A stretch of 64,000 bases of DNA from JAJXZJ01 sp050012855 (GCA_050012855.1 JBEKGJ010000007.1:1-64000); one strand, 5' to 3'. Shown: positions 9,183 to 18,290, counted from the stretch's first letter. Notes: generated by a model from the letters alone, not told the origin. Numbers and translations are program-made.

Positions 9183-11906
9183 ATGAACTCCTCCGCCCGC
9201 CTGACTCGTCCCCTGCTGGTCACGCTCCTCTTCGGGTTGATCGGATTTGCCCCGGTTGGTTTTGCCGCCGCGCACCTCGAGCAGGTCGTCGTCGTGTTCA
9301 AGACCCATTTCGACATCGGCTACACCGACCTCGCCAGCAACGTCGTCCAGCGCTATCGCACGACGATGATTGATCAGGCGCTGGCCGTGGTGGACCAAAA
9401 CCGCGACCTGCCGCCGGCCCAGCAGTTCGTCTGGACAATTCCGGGCTGGCCGATGGCGCGCATTCTCGACGACTGGCCGGGACAGACGCCCGACCGGCAG
9501 CGGCGCATCATGGATGCTTTCAAACAGGGGCGCTTTGCCGTGCACGCGCTGCCGTTCTCGACCCACACCGAATCGCTGGAGCCGGAGGACCTCGCCCGCG
9601 GGCTGGGCTATGCCTCGCGCCTGACGCGCGCCGCCGGTCTGCCGCTCCCGCGGGGCGCGAAAATGACCGACGTGCCCTGTCATTCGTGGATCGTGCCGAC
9701 GCTCCTCCGCCATGCCGGCGTGGATTTCCTCCACCTCGGCTGCAACGCGGCCAGCAGTTCCCCGCGCGTGCCGCTGCTGTTTTGGTGGGAGGGTCCCGAC
9801 GGCTCGCGGTTGCTGACCATGTACAGCGCCGAAGGCTACGGCACCGGTCTCGTCCCGCCGGCGGACTGGCCGCACCGGACGTGGCTGGCCTTGATCCAGA
9901 CCGGCGACAACCACGGCCCGCCGACACCGGAGGAGGTCAAACAGTTGCTCGCCGAGGCCAAAACAAAACTCCCCGGCGTCAACGTGCGCATCGGGCAGCT
10001 TTCCGATTTCGCCGACGCCCTGCTCGCCGAAAAACCGGAGTTGCCCGTCGTGCGCGGCGACATGCCGGACACATGGATTCATGGACCGATGTGCGATCCC
10101 GCCGGCGCCAGGCTGGCGCGGAACCTCCGGCCGGAGATCGCCATCGCCGAGGCCCTGAACACGGAGCTGCGGGCGTGGCAGATGGCGGCCCCGGACGCTG
10201 CCAAGACCATCGCCGCGGCTTATGAGCACAGCCTCCTATACGGCGAGCATACGTGGGGCGGCGCGCTTTACTGGGTGTCGCAGTACAACGGCGGCCGGAG
10301 CCTCGAATACGGCGAGGACTGGCGACAGGCGCACGCCGCCGGCAAGTTCACCCGGCTCGAAGCTTCGTGGGCCGAGCACACCGCCTACATCGAGAAGGCG
10401 TGTGATCTTACACTGCCGCTGCTGCAAGACGAACTCCAGGCGCTGGCTGATTCCGTGGCCGCCGAAAACGGTGAGGATCGGATCGTCGTGTACAATCCAC
10501 TGCCGTGGAAACGCGGTGGCGTTGTCACCATGGATGTCAGCCGAACGCCGCTTGCCCGCCGCCAATCGCATGACTGGGTCGTCAAGGATCCCGCGAAATC
10601 ACCGCGATTGTGTTACGAGAACGACGGCCAAACCCTGCGACTTTCCGTCGAGAATGTTCCGGCCAACGGCTATCGGACCTACCGGCTGGAGCGCGCCGGC
10701 ACGGATGATCTCGCGTCCCCGGGACCGAACGCGACGTTGGAGAATCGTTTTCTCCGCATCACCTTGAATCCGGAGCGCGGCACCATCAAATCGGTCGTGG
10801 ACAAGCGGACCGGCCGCGAACTCGTGGACGCGGGCGTGGAGGTCGGCTTCGGCCAGTTGCTTTACGAACGGTTCTCGGCGAACGAGGTGCAGCGCTTCGT
10901 GAAGGCCTACGTGAAGATTGACGCCTCCTGGGCCACCAACGAGCTCGGCAAGCCCAACCTGCCGCCCGCCAGCGAAATCCCGTATCGCGCCGCCTCGCCG
11001 ACCCATTTTCAACTCCTCCCGACGACGCGCTCATCCGGAACGCAGGCCGCCTTGATGGAAGCGCCCGCCGGCAACGGCGTGCCGTTTGTGGTCACCACCA
11101 AGGTGCTGCTCGATCCCAATGAACCCTGGTTCGACCTCGAGTTGACGTTGCACGACAAACCCGCGGATCCCTGGCCGGAGGCGGGCTGGATTTGCCTGCC
11201 GTTCAAGATCATGTCGCCGCAGTTCCGCCTCGGGCGGCCCGGCTCGATCATTGACCCGGCGAAGGACATCGTGCCCGGCGCGAACCGGTATCTGCTCGAA
11301 CTCAACACCGGCCTGACCATCGCCGATCCACAGGGCCGCGGCGCCGGCCTGTGCGCGCTGGACAATCCGCTCGTCAGCCTCGGCGAGCCGGGTTGCTGGA
11401 AATACTCGGTGGAGGACGTGCCGCGCAAACCGACCGTCTATGTCAACCTGTTCAACAACCAGTGGACCACGAATTTCCGGCTCTGGAACGCCGGCACATG
11501 GACCGCGCGCGTCCGCATCTGGGCGGTCGCGGCGGCGGCCGACACGGAAGCCTCGCTCGTCACGCCTTCGCTCGAAGCGCGCTACCCGCTGCTGGCGACG
11601 ATGGCAGAAGGCAAAGGCGGCACGCAGCCCCGCACCCGGACCGGACTGGAGCTTTCCCGCAAGGGTGTCCTCGTGACGGCGTTCGGCGCGAATCCGGACG
11701 GTGCCGGCACCGTGTTGCGGTTGTGGGAACTGGCGGGTCGCTCGGGCACGTGCCGCGTGCGACTGCCCAAGGGGCTGCGACCGGCACAGGTCCAGCCGGT
11801 GGATTTGCGCAGCCGGCCGGCCGGCCCGGCAATCCCCGCGTATGGCGGCGCCTTCGTGTGCGCGCTGCACGCCTTCGCGCCAACGAGTTTGCTTCTGCTG
11901 CCGTGA
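9183..11906 (+). CDS. Secreted GH38-like glycosidase (DUF5054-type)
   Basis: The 907-residue protein has a signal peptide ending at about residue 29 (VGFAAAH). The catalytic alpha/beta domain starts at once with KTHFDIGYTD, the H-x-D zinc and substrate motif of GH38-type alpha-mannosidases, followed by CHSWIVPTLLRHAG and later YEHSLLYGEHTWGG. The C-terminal half is a beta-rich domain with 'ENRFLRITLNPERGTIKSVVDK', typical of GH38 proteins. It is probably a metal-dependent exo-glycosidase acting outside the cytoplasm. Substrate specificity cannot be read from the sequence. No operon partner is adjacent. Confidence 0.82.
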   Translation: MNSSARLTRPLLVTLLFGLIGFAPVGFAAAHLEQVVVVFKTHFDIGYTDLASNVVQRYRTTMIDQALAVVDQNRDLPPAQQFVWTIPGWPMARILDDWPGQTPDRQRRIMDAFKQGRFAVHALPFSTHTESLEPEDLARGLGYASRLTRAAGLPLPRGAKMTDVPCHSWIVPTLLRHAGVDFLHLGCNAASSSPRVPLLFWWEGPDGSRLLTMYSAEGYGTGLVPPADWPHRTWLALIQTGDNHGPPTPEEVKQLLAEAKTKLPGVNVRIGQLSDFADALLAEKPELPVVRGDMPDTWIHGPMCDPAGARLARNLRPEIAIAEALNTELRAWQMAAPDAAKTIAAAYEHSLLYGEHTWGGALYWVSQYNGGRSLEYGEDWRQAHAAGKFTRLEASWAEHTAYIEKACDLTLPLLQDELQALADSVAAENGEDRIVVYNPLPWKRGGVVTMDVSRTPLARRQSHDWVVKDPAKSPRLCYENDGQTLRLSVENVPANGYRTYRLERAGTDDLASPGPNATLENRFLRITLNPERGTIKSVVDKRTGRELVDAGVEVGFGQLLYERFSANEVQRFVKAYVKIDASWATNELGKPNLPPASEIPYRAASPTHFQLLPTTRSSGTQAALMEAPAGNGVPFVVTTKVLLDPNEPWFDLELTLHDKPADPWPEAGWICLPFKIMSPQFRLGRPGSIIDPAKDIVPGANRYLLELNTGLTIADPQGRGAGLCALDNPLVSLGEPGCWKYSVEDVPRKPTVYVNLFNNQWTTNFRLWNAGTWTARVRIWAVAAAADTEASLVTPSLEARYPLLATMAEGKGGTQPRTRTGLELSRKGVLVTAFGANPDGAGTVLRLWELAGRSGTCRVRLPKGLRPAQVQPVDLRSRPAGPAIPAYGGAFVCALHAFAPTSLLLLP

Positions 11907-12508
11907 GGGGCGCATTCGGGCGCTGCCACCGACCGCAACAAACCGGATCGGGTCGGGTGCCGGGGATTGCGCCCCGGCACCCTCCCACACTGCCGAACGT
12001 GCGGTTTTCCGCATCCGGCGGTTGGTCCGTCCGGAAGTCTTCCTCTCCATGAACGCACTCCGGTGACGCCGAACACTCCGGCAGGTTGGGGGCCTTCGGC
12101 CTGCCGTTAGCCAGTCCGGGGTCGCGACCGCAGTGGTCACGCCCCGCTGCTTCGTCCGTTCTTCCGCCGCCCGTTCCAGCGCCGTGGTTGGTTCGGTTCG
12201 GTCCTTCGGCCCTTCGCCTCGAGACGCCTTTTCGTTTCTGCGCCGCAACGGCTCGTCCAGCATCGGGCAGCCACCAAACCAGAACTGCCGGATTGGGGCG
12301 CGGCTGTGTACCATTCACCAGCCGCAGTATCTTGAAAAACTCCGCGGCGTCCGGCGTATCCCGGCACGCCATTGCAGCGGTGGCGCTGCGGCTGGTCTTC
12401 GAGACAACCGCGGTCCGGGGCCAGTGCTGGGTGTTCCGCGGCAGTGACTTCGCCTTGCGCTCCGCGCGTAACGAAAGATGGGGCGGCATCGCAGCACCGC
12501 CTTCCTTC
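11907..12508. other. Gene-poor stretch with a dispersed repeat copy
   Basis: Apart from the 100-bp repeat at 12319-12418 I see no supported gene. Long minus-strand frames crossing this stretch are GC-driven and have no domain. Confidence 0.5.
12319..12418 (+). repeat. Dispersed 100-bp repeat, copy A
   Basis: This 100-bp segment aligns without gaps, at about 80% identity by eye, to the minus-strand copy at 21859-21958. In one frame both read 'NSAASGV...VALRLV..T.A.R', which suggests an ancestral coding piece or a small mobile element. Confidence 0.7.
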
Positions 12509-12697
12509 TCACAGCGAGCAGAGGCGGTAGAAACGGGCGGGATGATTCGTCCAATGGGGTTTGCTGAAATAGGATGAGCCGCCGGCGAGGGTATTGGTTC
12601 CCATCGGAAACCAGGAGGGATTGGCCAGGTTTGTGCAGGCTTCCACCACGATGACCGGGTTGGTGGTCCCGGTGATGGTGAACCCGATTTCCTCCAT
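12509..12697 (-). pseudogene. Orphan C-terminal domain of a large secreted protein (remnant)
   Basis: The 62 residues (VIVVEACTNLANPSW... ending FYRLCSL) match the short C-terminal domain found at the end of many large secreted Verrucomicrobial proteins, which typically end in 'F(Y/F)RL'. Nothing upstream on the same strand encodes the rest of such a protein, so this is read as a gene remnant. Comparable endings occur in this window at 36262 and, less closely, at the end of the GH2 protein. Confidence 0.55.
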
Positions 12698-12862
12698 GAG
12701 CGCATCAACCGGGGTTTATACAACTCAACCAGCCTGGTGACATCGGGAAAGGTCAACACCGCGCCCACATCGCGCCTCAATCGGGATTTGTAGGCCTCCT
12801 GTCCTGGACATAAACTCGCTGAAGCGATGGGAGGGGACAGAGCGGTGTGGATCTATTTCAGA

Positions 12863-13420
12863 CTACAACAGGCGGGCCAGGACCTCCAGACCCGCCCGGG
12901 ATACCCGGACATCGTCCTCGGAAGGGCCACCGCTGAAAGATGCAATCAGGTAACCTGTCTTCCCCTTGGAGATTACGCCGCCGGGCCAGCCAAATTCCCC
13001 GGTCATGGGCGGACGCCCCGCGTTTCCACTTTCTTTCAACGAATCGGCCATCTCGGCCGCCTTGGAATAGGCGATCGCCAGCAGGTTTGAGCCGTGGTCT
13101 TTTGCAGATGGGGCATTTTTCATTGAGCCTACGACGGTCATTTTCGAAGACCACGCGGTAACGCTGTTACCCTCGATGTACGCCACCACCGCAACGCCCT
13201 TTATCTGGAGAGCTTCGGCGCGGGTCACCATGGCCAGCAATGCTTTGTCGGCCGCTGTCGGGAAAGCCTGAGACCCAGTGGAACCGGCTGGGGGTGTGGC
13301 AGAGTGGCTGGGTTGGGTTTCCGGTTTGTCTTGCGCATAGACGCGGGCAGTGTCCCAGTGGCCAAGTCCGGTGACGATAACGGGCAGCATAAATGCCCGG
13401 CGGCTTAATGTGTCTCGCAT
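12863..13420 (-). CDS. GlcG/HbpS-like (DUF336) exported protein
   Basis: The start is placed at the ATG at 13420 (MRDTLSRRAFMLPVIVTG), which gives a Tat-like signal peptide with SRRAF. The 185-residue protein then has a Pro/Thr-rich linker and a domain of the GlcG/HbpS type: 'ALLAMVTRAEALQIKGVAVVAYIEG', a mid segment 'LLAIAYSKAAEMADSL' and the closing 'GGPSEDDVRVSRAGLEVL'. Some family members bind heme or small ligands; others accompany oxidoreductases. The function here is unknown. There is no operon partner. Confidence 0.7.
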   Translation of the reverse strand: MRDTLSRRAFMLPVIVTGLGHWDTARVYAQDKPETQPSHSATPPAGSTGSQAFPTAADKALLAMVTRAEALQIKGVAVVAYIEGNSVTAWSSKMTVVGSMKNAPSAKDHGSNLLAIAYSKAAEMADSLKESGNAGRPPMTGEFGWPGGVISKGKTGYLIASFSGGPSEDDVRVSRAGLEVLARLL

Positions 13421-13987
13421 AAGTGGGCTCTTTCGACTGGCAGGGTAGTGATGCCGTGGCAGCGGAACAAGAACAAAGTGTACTCGAAAACACCGCGAGC
13501 CGGCGTTGATGACGCGGATCAAAGGCCTTGGGGGTGAGGATGTTGTGACGTCCCATGCGGCTGCCGGAAAATACTCGAATTGACGACGCCCATGTCTTGT
13601 TCGAGCCTTTCGCACAACGACATGAACGGCATCTCCAGGGGCGGCGAAATCGTGGCTTGAACCCACCGGGCTGGCAGGCTAGAAACTCCATTGTGAACAA
13701 ACCCTGTGTCGCCAATTGCGGGTGCGGTCATTCACCAAGCCGAAAAGCCGCGTGTCGGAATGGCTGGACGAGGAAAACTCGCATTTCCTTCGTCTCCGCG
13801 TTCCTCGGCCTCGCCCTCATGCCGCTTTCCGCGCCATGCCCGGCCCAAGAGGTGCCTTCTCGTGCTGCTGCACTCGCCGACGCGCAGCCAAAATGTCTGA
13901 CATCAACAATGACAGCCAGCCACACTATCCGGCTTCCAGCATACGTGTATGGCTGGTCCTGAATTAAACCATGATAACCTATTCCTT
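13421..13987. other. Intergenic stretch, no gene recognised
   Basis: Several open frames exist, one with a signal-peptide-like hydrophobic run near 13790-13850, but none has a supported start or a domain. The promoter of the thioredoxin gene at 13988 should lie here. Confidence 0.45.
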
Positions 13988-15154
13988 ATGAAGCAAGGCA
14001 ACTCACACTTTCGGATTATCAACCAGGCGTGCCACGTCAAGCGAATGCTGTTCATCTTGCTTGCGCTCCTCGCCGCGTCAGGCAGTGCTCACGCTGCCGG
14101 GTTCCAACCTGAGACTCTCCCGATTGGAGCTGCCGCGCCGGATTTTAATCTGCCTGGGGTTGATGGGCGCGGTTATGCGCTGACGGATTTCGCGGCGGCC
14201 AAGATTCTCGTCATTGTCTTTATTTGCAACCATTGCCCCACTGCTCAGTATTACGAGGAACGCATCAAGTCGCTCGCCACAAACTACAATGATAAAGGCG
14301 TGGCCGTGGTTGCCATCATGCCCAACGACCCCAACGCCGTGAGCCTTGCCGAGTTGGGATATACCGATTTGGGTGATTCGTTTGAAGAGATGAAGATTCG
14401 CGCCCGTGACCGCCAGTTCAACTTTCCCTACCTTTACGATGGGGACACCGAAGCGGTGGCCCGCGCTTACGGCCCGGTGGCCACGCCCCATGCGTTTGTC
14501 TTCGACGCGACACGCAGGTTGCGTTATGCCGGGGCCATTGACGATTCCGAACGCGTTCAGCATGTGACAAAATCCTACGTGCGCGAAGCGCTGGAGGCCT
14601 TGCTGGCCGGCAAGGAACCGCCGGTGGCAAAAACAAAGATTGTAGGCTGCTCGATCAAATGGGCTGAAAAGCGCGAGTCCGTCAAGAAGGACATGGAAAA
14701 ACTCGCCTCCGAACCGGTGTCGCTTGCTCCTGCTGACGCTGGCGTTCTTAAAACATTGCGGAAGAATGACTCCGGCAAGTTTCGCCTGGTAAACTTCTGG
14801 GCTACCTGGTGCGCGCCCTGCGTGGCCGAGTTTCACGAGTTCGTCACCCTGAACCGCATGTATCGTGGCCGCGATTTCGAGTTGGTTTCGGTGGCACTCA
14901 ATCGCCCCGACGAAGAGAAAGACGTCCTCGGTTTTCTCAAGAAGAACCAGGCATCATGCCGAAACCTCATCTTCGCATCGGCCGACCGGGAAAAATTGAT
15001 TGATGCTTTCGACCCGAACTGGCAGGGCGAAGTGCCATATACTGTCTTGATCGCTCCCGACGGCAAGATCATTTATCGCGAAATCGGCAGTGTTGATGCC
15101 CTTGCCCTCAAACGCGCCATCGTCGCGGCATTGAATAAACACAAGCCGTGGTAG
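13988..15154 (+). CDS. Exported double-thioredoxin protein (AhpC/redoxin domain plus TlpA-like domain)
   Basis: The protein (388 residues from the ATG at 13988; a second ATG at 14045 directly precedes the hydrophobic core LFILLALLAASGSAHAA) is exported. The first domain (APDFNLPGVDG..., with C-N-H-C in FICNHCPTAQ) belongs to the redoxin family that carries 'CNHCP' and ends in 'GCSIKW'. The second, from about residue 250, is a TlpA/ResA-like thioredoxin with the classical WCAPC motif. Each domain keeps a CxxC pair, so both may be redox-active. The role is probably periplasmic disulfide or peroxide chemistry. No cytochrome maturation genes are near. Confidence 0.82.
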   Translation: MKQGNSHFRIINQACHVKRMLFILLALLAASGSAHAAGFQPETLPIGAAAPDFNLPGVDGRGYALTDFAAAKILVIVFICNHCPTAQYYEERIKSLATNYNDKGVAVVAIMPNDPNAVSLAELGYTDLGDSFEEMKIRARDRQFNFPYLYDGDTEAVARAYGPVATPHAFVFDATRRLRYAGAIDDSERVQHVTKSYVREALEALLAGKEPPVAKTKIVGCSIKWAEKRESVKKDMEKLASEPVSLAPADAGVLKTLRKNDSGKFRLVNFWATWCAPCVAEFHEFVTLNRMYRGRDFELVSVALNRPDEEKDVLGFLKKNQASCRNLIFASADREKLIDAFDPNWQGEVPYTVLIAPDGKIIYREIGSVDALALKRAIVAALNKHKPW

Positions 15155-15571
15155 ATAATTATCGTAAGCGGTGAAGCAGGTTCCTCGTGTTGCGGCGGAA
15201 CCGGCGTGATCGGATTGCGGGTTGGCTCGGCGCTGAATGAGATTCAGGCCGCCTGCGCGAGTTGGGAGGGACGCGCCTTCTTCCAGTTGCGCGGCGTCAC
15301 TTGACCGATTTTGTTGCCTTGTTTACCGGATTAACCCGTTGACGGCAAAGCAAATAACGCAGTTTGGGGAGTTCACCCCGATGGCTACTGCCAGCGCACG
15401 TATCACTCGCCGTTCAGCGCCGGCCAGGAGTTCAGTTCGGAACGCTGTCGGTCACCGCAACCCGGAAACGGTTCAAACTCGATATTTTCCTCCACCTCGG
15501 CGGCCTGGCCCTCTATCCCCGCCAATGAAATATCGCAGGAAAATCCCGGAAAAGGCAAAAGTTGAATCCAC
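15155..15571. other. Intergenic stretch, no gene recognised
   Basis: I see no supported gene and no recognisable attC site in this stretch, although it lies where the far end of the first cassette segment would be expected. Confidence 0.4.
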
Positions 15572-16230
15572 TCATTTCTTATCTGGCTTTCGCACTCGAT
15601 ACCGAATGATGGTCACATACTTTTCAGGATCTCCCTTCCCACTCGGCGTGGGATCGATGATGTACTCCTCTTCATGACCACCAAGAATGACATATCCCTG
15701 TTCCCGGACAAATTCCCTCAACCGTTTCAGAACCGGTTCCTCGCGGCTATACGGACCGAGATGCAGAATCTCAGCCACCGCACCATACTCCCAGGTTGCC
15801 ACTGAAGCTTTCAGCCCTCCTGGGGCTCATGTGGTGGAAGCTGGGCCACGGTTTCGGAAACCGGCAGTGCATACAAACCTGTCCATTCCGTTTTCGGCGC
15901 TTGCAGAGATTCGGGCCAACGTGCCCGCGGGAAAGCCGGCAATGGACCTTTGGGTGTCTCCGGCATGCGGTAGTAGAGCTGGAACACGAGACCGAAGGCC
16001 TGTCCGCCGATGACGTTCGGGTCGCCTTTGGCTTCGACGACCACCATCTTTTGATTTTTCTTCGTGGATATTCTCGGCTGCTTCAAGCCCTCGAATTGGG
16101 TCACGTTGTTGCTCTGCGCCAAGGAAGTCAGACCACTTAGAACAAGCACAATCAGAACCATCAGTATTCGAGCCATTTGTGTGGTTCGAAGCCAATCTGG
16201 GGCGGTGGCAATTGATGTAATAGGTGTCAT
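15572..16230 (-). pseudogene. GyrI-like small-molecule-binding domain protein, frameshifted
   Basis: Two overlapping reading registers together encode one GyrI-like protein. The 5' part (start at the ATG at 16230 after AAAGGA, or at 16176 before a signal-like segment MARILMVLIVLVLSG) carries 'KMVVVEAKGDPN' and stops at about 15811. The 3' part resumes in another frame with 'AEILHLGPYSREEPVLKRL' and ends 'YVTIIRYRV'. One missing base near 15815-15820 (CAGGAGGGC) explains the break. It is either a real frameshift mutation, an assembly error or, less likely, programmed frameshifting. GyrI-like domains bind small ligands; a signal peptide is unusual for them. It lies just downstream of an attC-like site and is probably cassette cargo. 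Confidence 0.7.
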
Positions 16231-16265
16231 GGTTGCTATCCTTTCGCTGCTCCATCGCTTGGTCG

Positions 16266-16361
16266 GCCCAACGACAGAACTGAGCGACGCGGGCGGCCCA
16301 GTGCTTCCGCATTGGCAACTGACGTGACCCGCCCGCGTTCGCTCCAGTGATTTTGTCAGGC
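16266..16361 (-). other. attC-like integron recombination site (array 1)
   Basis: On the minus strand the site opens with GCCTGAC (R'', 16361-16355) and closes with GTTGGGC (R', 16272-16266, matching GTTRRRY). Between them, GAGCGAACGCGGGCGG (16344-16329) pairs with CCGCCCGCGTCGCTC (16296-16282), leaving one unpaired A in the left arm. This is the layout of an attC: two core boxes, a long imperfect stem and an extrahelical base. It separates the CPBP gene from the GyrI-like gene, both on the minus strand, as expected for gene cassettes. Confidence 0.75.
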
Positions 16362-16397
16362 CGGCTATGATCCTATTACCAACTCTCGAAAAAGGGG

Positions 16398-17303
16398 TTA
16401 CTTTAGCAAACCTGCAGTCATAAACGAGAAGATGGCGATGTCGCTGAGGAAATGAATCCACCACGACCAGAACAGGCCGCGTGTCTCGACCATGCCCTTG
16501 CCCAAAATCCAACCCATGAAGATTGACGCAATCCCGCCCACAATGCCGCCAGGCGCTCCAACGGAATGCGCGATACCGAAAAAGTAGGCCGACATCCACA
16601 GCGCGTGCTTGCTCCCGCCCACTGTTTCGAGCGTTGCCAGCATCGGTGCCCGGTAGGTCATTTCTTCATTGAACGCATTCAGGGCGGCATAAAACAGAAT
16701 GGACGGCAGGATCGGCACGACCCTGAGCAGCACCGCGCCGCTTGGTCGCAGGCCAAAATATAGCAAGGCGGCCAGGGCGGCGGCGATATAGATCGCCCAT
16801 TGCAAACCAAACCACGGCCAGGGGTCGGGTTTGGGGAAGCCGAGCAGGGGCACCGGTTCGATCGGCGCGCGCAGGTCGCCGCGCGCCAGAAAGAAATCGC
16901 GGCGCTTGTAACCGAGAAACAGCAGCGTGGCGATCATTGCGAATGCGACCGCCAGCTTGCCGCTCTGCTCGGCCTGCATCCGGACATCAAAAACGTTACT
17001 GCCGAAAACCGCTTGCACGGCGGGCAAGGTAAAGTTGATATGCGGGCGCAGCTCCGACAGGCCAAAGAAGGCAAACAACACCAAGCAGTAATTGCGCAGC
17101 GGGCGTAGCGGTCTCAAAACGAAAGCCGTCAAGGCCAGGACCAGAAGCAAACCCATCTTGGCGAACGGCAACCAGGGTGGCGCGCCGCCTGCCAGCTTAA
17201 CCCAAGCAATGTCGGGTAGGGTGCTTACGAGAAGTGTAATACCCCAGGCTAAGCCGGTCAAGGTGCGATTGCTTTGTCGAACGGGATAAGGATTAGATGA
17301 CAA
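16398..17303 (-). CDS. CPBP-family intramembrane metalloprotease
   Basis: The 301-residue, multi-spanning membrane protein carries the three CPBP (Abi/CAAX protease) motifs: E-E-M-T-Y-R at residues 213-218, H246 in FFGIAHSVG, and H284/D288 in WWIHFLSDIA. These residues form the active site inside the membrane. About eight hydrophobic segments are visible. The start is a TTG at 17303, chosen because GGAG lies six bases upstream and the next codons fit. Members process prenylated or signal peptides or confer bacteriocin self-immunity. It is the first gene after the GTTAGGC box and the conserved leader at 17370-17408, and is followed by an attC-like site, so it looks like an integron cassette gene. 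Confidence 0.85.
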   Translation of the reverse strand: MSSNPYPVRQSNRTLTGLAWGITLLVSTLPDIAWVKLAGGAPPWLPFAKMGLLLVLALTAFVLRPLRPLRNYCLVLFAFFGLSELRPHINFTLPAVQAVFGSNVFDVRMQAEQSGKLAVAFAMIATLLFLGYKRRDFFLARGDLRAPIEPVPLLGFPKPDPWPWFGLQWAIYIAAALAALLYFGLRPSGAVLLRVVPILPSILFYAALNAFNEEMTYRAPMLATLETVGGSKHALWMSAYFFGIAHSVGAPGGIVGGIASIFMGWILGKGMVETRGLFWSWWIHFLSDIAIFSFMTAGLLK

Positions 17304-17369
17304 GAAAAGCTCCAGATGTTTCGGGTTTCGCGCAACTGTGCAACAGAATTGGACGAGCGGCGTTTATGC

Positions 17370-17408
17370 GCCTAACAGTATTATTGGGACAAAGCCAGGG
17401 GCGAAAGC
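17370..17408 (-). other. Cassette-array leader copy 1 with GTTAGGC box (possible attI-like boundary)
   Basis: Read on the minus strand, 32 bp (17408-17377) are identical to 49345-49314, with weaker similarity continuing about 15 bp further upstream. The leader is followed at once by GTTAGGC (17376-17370), a perfect R-box, and then by the CPBP gene. Both copies of the leader also encode 'LSPLALSQ' and a TAA stop in one frame, so the end of a duplicated gene is an alternative reading. Confidence 0.6.
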
Positions 17409-17953
17409 TTAAGTGGCAAGGGGCTGCTCAGGTGAGGGCGATGGTAGCCGTCCGGGCCGTGCCCAGCAAGCCTGTGCACAAGGTATTGCGCAAGGCCGGT
17501 GGTCCGCGCACGGGGACGCCGAGGCTGGCCCTGATTCACCGGGACGAGGACAAAGTCAGTTTGTCCTTTGGCCGGGCAATCGGACGCCCTCGCGGCCCGT
17601 GGCCGACCCGGGCAACCCCGCTGACGGCCTGTCGCGGCCGGCGGCCGGCGGCTGGCGGCGAAACATTGTATTGAGCGGCCAGGGTTGCAAGTTCGCGCCG
17701 CCCTGATGGAGCGACGCACCATTCCTTCGGCCAAAGCGCTGCGTTTCATGCCGTTGCAATGTTGCCACGTCGCATACGGGCCAGAGGCGACGGGGCACGG
17801 ATTTGCAGGCCAGTCTGTGCCGTGGCGAGCGCGTGTCAAGACCGATGATGTCCGTGGTCGGCTCCTCCGCGTTGGCAACTGCTGCGATGGCCTGGCCGCA
17901 TCCTTCTTCCGTGGGCTAATTTTGCGTTCTGGGACCGTTGAGACGGTCAACCG
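17409..17953. other. Gene-poor stretch, no gene recognised
   Basis: Open frames in this GC-rich stretch have no domain. An integron integrase gene would be expected next to a true attI; none is visible here or up to 18290. Confidence 0.45.
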
Positions 17954-18116
17954 CTCGGTGCCGCCGAACCCTATGCCGACCGGTTCGTCTGGGTTTTTGG
18001 TTGGGGACTGGGAAAGGACGGCGATGTGGCCGCGACTTCCGACGTCCTCCAGTCCGCGGGTCGGCACGGATTCAACGGCACGGTCGTTTCCTTTGGCCTG
18101 GACACGCTTTGCCAGC
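17954..18116 (+). pseudogene. Inverted 163-bp duplicate of the 5' part of the gene at 18291-19955
   Basis: The segment aligns without gaps to 19907-19745 on the other strand, with about 9 differences, mostly transitions. It encodes 'GAAEPYADRFVWVFGWGLGK' and onwards to 'FGLDTLC', the start of the mature secreted protein, but lacks a start codon and the rest of the gene. It is a truncated, inverted gene copy. Confidence 0.8.
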
Positions 18117-18290
18117 GAAGCACTGATGACCGGGGCGGTGGTGCCCCAGTCACGGTGAAAGTGAACAAGCAACGCCGCAGGGCCGTTGCGGTTGCGACGG
18201 CAATTGGGCGCGCCCGTCTCCGCTCTCGGCGGCTCCTTGCTTCTTCTGATCCTGCATCTCGCAGAAGAGGCTTCAGCGCCCTTGTGCCCC

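Noticed and set aside
11031..12780. Very long minus-strand open frames opposite the GH38-like gene and beyond
   Set aside because: They arise from GC-rich codon structure of the opposite gene, start without a ribosome site and contain no domain; only the short FYRL remnant at 12509-12697 is convincing.
13555..13962. Possible small exported protein with a hydrophobic run (FVSAFLGLALMPLSAPCPAQ)
   Set aside because: No start codon or ribosome site lies close before the hydrophobic part, and the remainder is too short and without domain; kept only as a possible remnant.
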